From assembly GCF_004210375.1 (NCBI RefSeq), contig NC_134828.1, positions 21,568,400-21,632,399 on the forward strand: a DNA stretch of 64,000 nt, read 5' to 3'. Numbering within the stretch: the first letter of the stretch is position 1; every line of letters starts with the position of its first letter. The translations under genes and the position numbers were made by a program. Source of the stretch: Tachypleus tridentatus. Taxonomy: Eukaryota > Arthropoda > Merostomata > Xiphosura > Limulidae. The notes below the pieces were generated by a model. The model worked only from the letters and a program-made list of their open reading frames with translations, was not told where the DNA came from and searched no databases. Shown here piece after piece: positions 60,301 to 64,000 of the stretch.

Positions 60301-63300
60301 GGTGTGTATGGTATGTGAGTTCCATTACGTATCTATTAACATCGGTAACTTCCAAATAAACACCGATAAGATACGTTATAGCACTCAATGATGTTCACGC
60401 CTTCCTCCTAGATTCTTAGTACCAAATGGACGTAGTAGGATACCAAATAGGCACTCACTAAACGAAATCGTCACTCTTTGTTTGTTTTTTAATTTCGCGC
60501 AAAGCTACATGATGGTTATCTGCGCTAGCCATTACTAATTTAGCAGTGGGAAGGCAGCTATTCATCACCACCCACCGCCAACTCTTGGGCTACTCTTTTA
60601 CCGACGAATAGTGGGATTGACCGTTACATAATAACGCCCCCACGGCTGATAGGGCAAGCATGTTTGGTGTGACGAGGATTCGAACCTGCAACTCTCAGAT
60701 TACGAGTCGAACGTCTTAACCCACCTGGCCATGCCGGGTCCAAACCGTCACTCATTCTCAACAAATGGGCGTGGTTTAACGTTTCAAACAAACAAATGTT
60801 GAGAGTTTTTTATTGGTTCAAGCTGGTTTAAATGTCTTTTTAATGCAAACATATTGGTATTCATGAGGTAAATAAATGTATCAACACTTGTAACTCCAGT
60901 TTTCACGGTACAAGTTGCATTTTCCAGTTTACACCACCATCCATGTTGAGATGTGACCCGTACCTATCATCAAGCATCCAAATGGCTGAAAACTACAATG
61001 CAGATTAAACTGGCTTTACTGCATAGCTCTATTGTTGTTCCCAGAATGCAGTGCGGGATTAAACACATCAGTCTTTAATATTCTGACGTTTTTAAATGAA
61101 AATTTAAAAAACCCACGAGGAAAATATGTTACACTATGTCAACCACACAATATTCAGTCAAAGCCGTTCCTATAATATCAGGGCTCGCGAGACTGGATAA
61201 AATAAAACAGTTGTAGGAGTGTTTTTTATTTTATTTTAGGATTGACAGTAATTTTGGTTTTAAAGACCTTAGGGAGACCCCTAAGGCAAACCAGGGGCGC
61301 TCAGAAACTTTTGTTTCTCTTCAGCCCCGCGCATGATTGAGGGTTCAAGACCTCTCGATGAGCAAATTGGATCATTGGGTAATTTCTGGAGCATGTTTTG
61401 AGATTAGTTGGATATGGTCGTGTAGAAGACAAACGAAGTCGGAGGAGAAAGGGAGGGGCGGTACATGAAGTGGAGGAGTGTAGAAACATACAGGAGAAGA
61501 TCGGGAAAGGAAGACGTACCACTTTCCAGGGCCTGGGTATAGACATACCCAAATATTTTGCTGTGGGAGAAACGGGAGTGCCCGAGAAAACCCACTTCCA
61601 CGGCGCCGAATAATCTATCCTAACCGTGCCTTAGATAGCAGAGAAATTTGTAACACGTGGTTAAGGAGGAGAAAGGCATGGTAGTTCGTCATAGGAAAGA
61701 AGTTGTTCTCTTCGAGCAGAAATCACATTGCGTCAGCACCGTCCGACGGCCATCGCAATGCTTTGTTTTAATTAAACAGTCGGATTCTCCCGGTCCGTGC
61801 CAGTTCTGAGTCGGCTGTTAGTTGCTAGGAGTGTTCTAAGCACTATGTTTATATAAACAAGTTTTCAAGATAACAACGGTTAGGGTGTGAACCAAATTAA
61901 ACAAGTGAGTTACAATTATTAACGATTTTATTTAAACCATTTACAAATCAGATTTCTTAAGATAAGAATAAATAACACAACATTATTTATTTTATTTTAG
62001 TAATAATTATTTGTTATATTTATTTATAATTTTTATATTTTAATTAACTCTAGTTTTATCCACAAAAATTTGTAGATCTAGAAAGTTAGCTTTAAATGCC
62101 AAAACGAAACAAAAGAAACAATACTGTCTAAGCTGGAGAACGATTTTACTAAGGGAACGTTGGTGTGCGATTGTGAAAGTGGACCAAAGTGGAACAGGTC
62201 ACACGAATCTATTACTTTATACTTTGTTACAATACTTATCACCGTAGAATACACGTGACTCACTTTTGACCTATTCATGTTTTAGATACTATACTTAACG
62301 GTGTACATTGAAACCACTTGTGTCTTACTTTGTAGATAGTGTATTTAATGGTGTACATTGAAACTAAGCATAATAATTTCAGTTTTATCTGTTATATTTG
62401 GAAGTAATGGTGTTCACAATGTAGTATTTCTCAGTATTTAAAATTTTCACCTAAGTTTTTCTTTTTCTCCATATCTCACCATACTCTATTCTTCCTCAGT
62501 TAGTTTTTATCTAGTGAGTTTTCACAAACTGTCTAGTAAAGCAGTGTGCTTCCTTCAAATCTTCGTTAGATGGTCAACTCTTAACGTCCGTTTGAATTAA
62601 CTGTGTGGCTTTTATTAGGTTTGGGTTATTGAAAGATTGCGACGAAACAAGACTTTCGTTTCAAAAGGATTGCATTAAGCTTAACTAAAGGAAGTCATTA
62701 AACAAGACATCAGGCGGTTCCTATGAAGAGAGTATGAACTGTCGAAACATTTCACAATTATAAATTATTCTCCATTTTATTGAGCTAGCAAGTTTGTTTT
62801 TTCTCTGTAGAACTGAAACTTTTCTCAAAAATGTTTGTCTGTTTGTTTGTTTTGAATTTCGCTACACAAGGGCTATCTGCACTAGTCGTCCCTAATTTAG
62901 CAGTTTAAGACTAGAGGGAAGATAGCTAGTCATCATCACCTACCGCCCACTCTTGAGCTACTCTGTTACCAAGGGATAATGGGATTGACCGTCACATTAT
63001 AACGCCCCCACGGCTGAAAGGGCAAGCACGTTTGGTGCGACGGGGATTCGAACTCGCGACCCTCAGATTACGAGTCGAACCCCTTAACCTACCTGGCCAT
63101 GCCGGGCCAAAACGTTTGTCAATCACTAGTTAAGCAAGTTTGAGGGAAGCAGACGATAATTCGACCTTGGGAAAAAAAGTGTACTATTCTAACGAGTTAC
63201 GAATGAAATGTTCTCAGCACAAACTGGAATGTTATAAAAAACAACTTAATATAACGATTTCTGTAGAGTGAATTAAGACTTTTGTTGTTATTTTCTTTAC

Positions 63301-63557
63301 CCACATTTTATAAGTCTTGCCCACTGGTGTGTAAAGAATGAACTACAGTACGGCTGTTGTTGGAGTCTTTACATAAGTAAGACTATTTATCTGTCTGCAT
63401 GTCTATTTATGTACCTGGTAGAGAAACTCTTACCTGAACAAATACTATCGGAACAGCAAATACTAAAGACAGAATCCAGATAGCTATTATAATCCGACGA
63501 GCCTGACCTGTGGTACACATGTAGCGGGACCTGACTGGATGAATTATGGCATAGTAC
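47989..63557 (-). CDS. rhodopsin-family (class A) peptide-type GPCR, last three exons
   Basis: Exons at 63557-63434, 56145-55942 and 48336-47989 (minus strand) join in phase into about 224 residues, from the Arg of the (D/E)RY site at the end of TM3 to the stop. Landmarks in order: RYYAIIHPV in intracellular loop 2, TM4, an ECL2 cysteine in YWCVRDW, TM5 with its proline, the TM6 CWAP motif, TM7 NPCVY, and an amphipathic helix 8 with cysteines. Loop 2, the CWAP motif and SYFNSCVNP look like neuropeptide receptors of the rhodopsin beta group; I cannot name the ligand. The exons for TM1-TM3 lie beyond the right edge. Introns of 7.3 and 7.6 kb are repeat-filled. Nothing looks broken, so the gene is probably functional. 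Confidence 0.88.
48366..48735 (+). repeat. 70-bp tandem repeat, five copies
   Basis: TTAGTAACACAGGATATTAT and GGATCTATTTGTACTTGTTA recur exactly 70 bases apart (48501, 48571, 48641). The first degenerate unit begins about 30 bases from the GPCR terminal-exon acceptor. Confidence 0.93.
48740..49310. other. GPCR intron, nothing recognised
   Basis: AT-rich intron sequence with no supported feature. Confidence 0.5.
49311..49410 (+). mobile_element. SINE-B copy, diverged
   Basis: It contains AACCTATAATGCTAAAATTT, GTTCGATGCTC (B-box-like) and GTAACCCATTGTGCATCTCT. Confidence 0.6.
49411..50510. other. GPCR intron, nothing recognised
   Basis: No exon, repeat array or SINE was recognised; short ORFs have no domain signal. 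Confidence 0.45.
50515..50870 (+). repeat. ~42-bp tandem repeat, about eight copies
   Basis: ATCTTAAGCCTATGTAACAT and TATATCTATTAATACATTTT recur about every 42 bases in the centre; outer units are degenerate. Confidence 0.88.
51262..51850 (+). repeat. 33-bp minisatellite, about 18 copies (open on both strands)
   Basis: The unit CTCACATCTCTATTCGGATC then ATTACAAGATATG repeats every 33 bases. Because 33 is a multiple of three and the unit lacks stops in some frames, long ORFs of 11-residue repeats arise on both strands (to 52014 on +, 51827-51384 on -). There is no domain, signal peptide or splice context, so a protein is not supported. Confidence 0.93.
52583..52842 (-). mobile_element. SINE-A copy, diverged
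   Basis: Reverse copy with TTGAATTTTGCGCAAAGCTA and head GGCCTGGCATGAACTG (own strand); part of the mid body is missing. Confidence 0.87.
52930..53060 (-). mobile_element. SINE-B copy
   Basis: Reverse copy with a TTTG tail, GATGGGCTATCTGCGATCTT, CACGGGTATCGAAACTCGG (B box reversed) and a tRNA-like head to TGCCACTGGAGGGAGC. Confidence 0.78.
53857..54123 (+). mobile_element. SINE-A copy with target duplication
   Basis: Full copy with head GGCCCGGCATGGCCAAGTG, flanked by ACGTTGTGGTTA (53845-53856 and 54124-54135). The anticodon-arm region has an 8-9 base deletion relative to most copies. Confidence 0.93.
54823..55098 (-). mobile_element. SINE-A variant subfamily, full copy with target duplication
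   Basis: Reverse copy with the diagnostic head shared with 24481-24588 (TTCGTAATC, AGCGCGTTAAGGCG, CTCCCAGCCG on its own strand). Flanked exactly by TAACGTCATGGA (54811-54822 and 55099-55110). Confidence 0.93.
55165..55262 (+). mobile_element. SINE-B copy, 5'-truncated
   Basis: GTACTTACAACCCTAGAAAC, TGTTTCGATACCCGTAGTGG and GTGTAGCTTTGCGCTTAAC with an A-rich tail. Confidence 0.78.
55297..55418 (+). mobile_element. SINE-B copy
   Basis: Head CCTTAGTGGCACAACGATAC, ACATACCCGTGGTGGGCACA and GATGGCCCATTGTGTAGC with an A-rich tail. Confidence 0.82.
55612..55682. mobile_element. fold-back family fragment
   Basis: TATGTAAAAACGGCTGGTTT, GTTCGCTCCTCTACATAA and TTTTCTCAACCCAAACC are half-element landmarks of the family at 30930 and 43476. 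Confidence 0.6.
55942..56145 (-). CDS. GPCR exon (ECL2, TM5, start of ICL3)
   Basis: Acceptor attatcttttcag; donor GGGAAC|gtgtat. The 68 codons begin IHLEVGVRIQAYWCVRDW, with the ECL2 cysteine that normally bonds to TM3. TM5 is YMLFLILVVPSGVMCYTYTR, with the conserved proline and tyrosine. ICL3 is short (HQLWIVVKERADMTLGN). A nearby GTATGT would be a stronger-looking donor but would break the frame into the last exon. Confidence 0.9.
56310..56640 (+). repeat. degenerate ~60-bp tandem repeat, about six copies
   Basis: ATATAATCTACCAGTAGAG, GCGAAG-type and AAAACTTGTG-type words recur in order at roughly 60-base spacing, directly upstream (gene sense) of the GPCR exon at 56145. Confidence 0.8.
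56641..57380. other. GPCR intron, nothing recognised
   Basis: AT-rich intron without a supported feature; a short (AT)n run lies near 57015. Confidence 0.5.
57385..57490 (+). mobile_element. SINE-B copy, 5'-truncated
   Basis: ACGGACTTACAACGTTAAAA, GGTTCGATCCATTGTGG and GCCCATTGTGTAGCTTTGCG, then an A-rich tail. Confidence 0.78.
57491..58430. other. GPCR intron, nothing recognised
   Basis: No exon or mobile element recognised; short ORFs lack domain signal. Confidence 0.45.
58590..59185 (+). repeat. 30-bp minisatellite, about 19 copies (open reading frame by period)
   Basis: The unit CTGTCGTATCTGTTCATTAA then GGTGGATATA repeats every 30 bases with variants (TTGCCTTAT, GTGAATATA). One frame stays open for 254 codons (58561-59325) as a 10-residue repeat DILSYLFIKV. 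The period explains the ORF; no other coding evidence exists. Confidence 0.93.
59205..59815 (+). repeat. 43-bp minisatellite, about 14 copies, with dimeric order
   Basis: The unit TTCAACGTTACTGTTAACTT then GTTCAGCTTGGGAATACGTACAG (in two parts) recurs. From about 59390 the TGTTAAC unit alternates regularly with a TGATAGC unit, giving an 86-bp higher-order repeat. Confidence 0.93.
60096..60226 (+). repeat. 34-bp tandem repeat, four copies
   Basis: GTTTACAATTTGAATATCCG plus GACTCAATCTATGG recurs four times in a row; the last unit has two substitutions. Confidence 0.93.
60477..60745 (-). mobile_element. SINE-A copy with target duplication
   Basis: Reverse copy lacking a short body segment (TAGCAGTGGGAAGGCAG), flanked by CGTCACTC (60469-60476 and 60746-60753). 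Confidence 0.9.
61250..61690. other. GC-richer unrecognised segment
   Basis: This stretch is clearly richer in G (plus strand) than its flanks and holds overlapping ORFs of 65-83 residues on both strands (for example 61398-61613, 61552-61301). No domain is recognised. A short hairpin CCTTAGGGAGACCCCTAAGG lies at its left edge (61267-61286). It adjoins the 28S-derived fragment and could be part of the same composite element. Confidence 0.4.
61716..61822 (-). repeat. 28S rRNA-derived fragment
   Basis: On the minus strand it reads CTAACAGCCGACTCAGAACT, then CGGACCGGGAGAATCCGACT, GTTTAATTAAAACAAAGCAT and GACGCAATGTGATTTCTGC. This is the well-conserved segment of eukaryotic 28S rRNA a little upstream of the R2 insertion site. 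Only about 105 bases match; both flanks leave the rRNA sequence, so this is a retroposed fragment or an rRNA-derived SINE, not an rRNA gene. Confidence 0.85.
61825..62830. other. GPCR intron, nothing recognised
   Basis: AT-rich intron (very AT-rich at 61980-62050) without supported features; a short local duplication (GGTGTACATTGAAAC) lies near 62300 and 62352. Confidence 0.45.
62840..63108 (-). mobile_element. SINE-A copy with imperfect target duplication
   Basis: Reverse full copy; flanks AAAATGTTTGTC (ending 62839) and AAAACGTTTGTC (63109-63120) differ at one base. Confidence 0.92.
63434..63557 (-). CDS. GPCR exon (ICL2 and TM4)
   Basis: Acceptor tgtgtatttacag; donor GTTCAG|gtaaga. After one base completing an Arg codon it encodes YYAIIHPVRSRYMCTTGQAR in loop 2 and RIIIAIWILSLVFAVPIVF in TM4, with the conserved TM4 tryptophan. 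The R-Y-Y-A-I start marks the (D/E)RY motif, whose acidic residue is on the exon outside the window. Confidence 0.9.
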
Positions 63558-63754
63558 CTGTAAATACACAGAGTTTATTAACTTTCATTACATTTCACCC
63601 CGAATATGCTCCACTGGAAAAAAAAAAAAAATATTCACTATGTCAGATTAATTTCGTGATATTTCAAAACGTGTTTATTTATTTAAATCATAACACGACG
63701 AGGGCCACGCTGTATTAACAACACAAAAATTAAGTGTACCACGAGAACCAGTAA

Positions 63755-63930
63755 AAAGGGTTCGTGATGACGTGAAACCAACTTGAAATAAAAATGTATC
63801 TCAGAACGGCTGGTATGGGTATTAACACTTTTACTGATAAGGAGAGAACAACGTTTCGACCTTCTTAGGTCATCTTCAGGTTAACAAAATGGCTCTTATC
63901 TAATGTATTTTTGGAGCCGTTTTTACGTCT
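63755..63930 (+). repeat. repeat related to the fold-back family
   Basis: It contains GTGATGACGTGAAACCAAC, CAGAACGGCTGGTATGGGTA and GAGAACAACGTTTCGACCTT followed by CTTAGGTCATCTTCAGG. The start and the AACAACGTTTCGACCTTCT core are shared with the element at 30930-31084, but there is no long inverted repeat. Confidence 0.6.
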
Positions 63931-64000
63931 GTCAGTGGAGATTCTTCCCAAAAGAATGCGGTACGTTATTATACGATATACCCTGTTATGCAAGTGTACC

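Noticed and set aside
61716-61822. Functional 28S rRNA gene
   Set aside because: Only about 105 bases match and both flanks leave the rRNA sequence.
10285-63108. tRNA genes suggested by A and B boxes
   Set aside because: Each lies in a SINE head with body and tail following, and acceptor stems do not pair well; these are retroposons.
63387-63569. 60-codon minus-strand ORF over the GPCR exon
   Set aside because: It is a shadow frame; the true frame gives YYAIIHPV and TM4 with matching splice phases.

Overview
The window is eukaryotic nuclear DNA, AT-rich, with GT-AG introns of several kilobases, minisatellites and very many tRNA-derived retroposons. The gene content and the particular SINE (tRNA-like head, body ending in a GCGCGAAATTC motif, tail of AAAC repeats) point to an arthropod. 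A chelicerate, most likely a horseshoe crab, is my best guess; this rests on recalling the SINE, not on a search.

Two genes can be followed exon by exon. On the + strand, positions 36-17499 carry the C-terminal part of a CENP-C (inner kinetochore) homologue. Five exons (3303-3365, 9580-9729, 12677-12852, 13634-13724, 17402-17499) join in perfect phase and end in a cupin domain and stop codon. An upstream exon (36-186) holds the CENP-C motif, but broken across reading frames and out of phase with the next exon. On the - strand, positions 63557-47989 carry the last three exons of a rhodopsin-family peptide-type GPCR, from just after the (D/E)RY position to the stop codon, all in phase. The exons for TM1-TM3 lie beyond the right edge.

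The CENP-C introns hold mobile DNA: a decayed LINE (about 3810-9430, zinc-knuckle ORF1; endonuclease, RT and RNase H in ORF2), a SINE with a 12-bp target duplication, a hAT-like remnant with terminal inverted repeats and a BED-like zinc finger, and about 3 kb of a 65-bp minisatellite.

From about 17.7 to 47.9 kb the window is probably intergenic. It holds SINEs in both orientations, a second tRNA-like SINE family, fold-back elements, dispersed repeats and tandem arrays. Two short open reading frames there look like possible first exons: a type II membrane anchor at 37567-37704 and a signal-peptide-like ORF at 35345-35413. The GPCR introns hold the same repeat families, several minisatellites (two of which are open reading frames only because their unit is a multiple of three) and a 28S rRNA-derived fragment at about 61716-61822.

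No operon-like system, CRISPR array or genuine tRNA gene is supported. The most notable observations are the disrupted CENP-C motif beside an intact cupin region, the perfect 54-bp fold-back element with target duplication, and the 28S-derived fragment.
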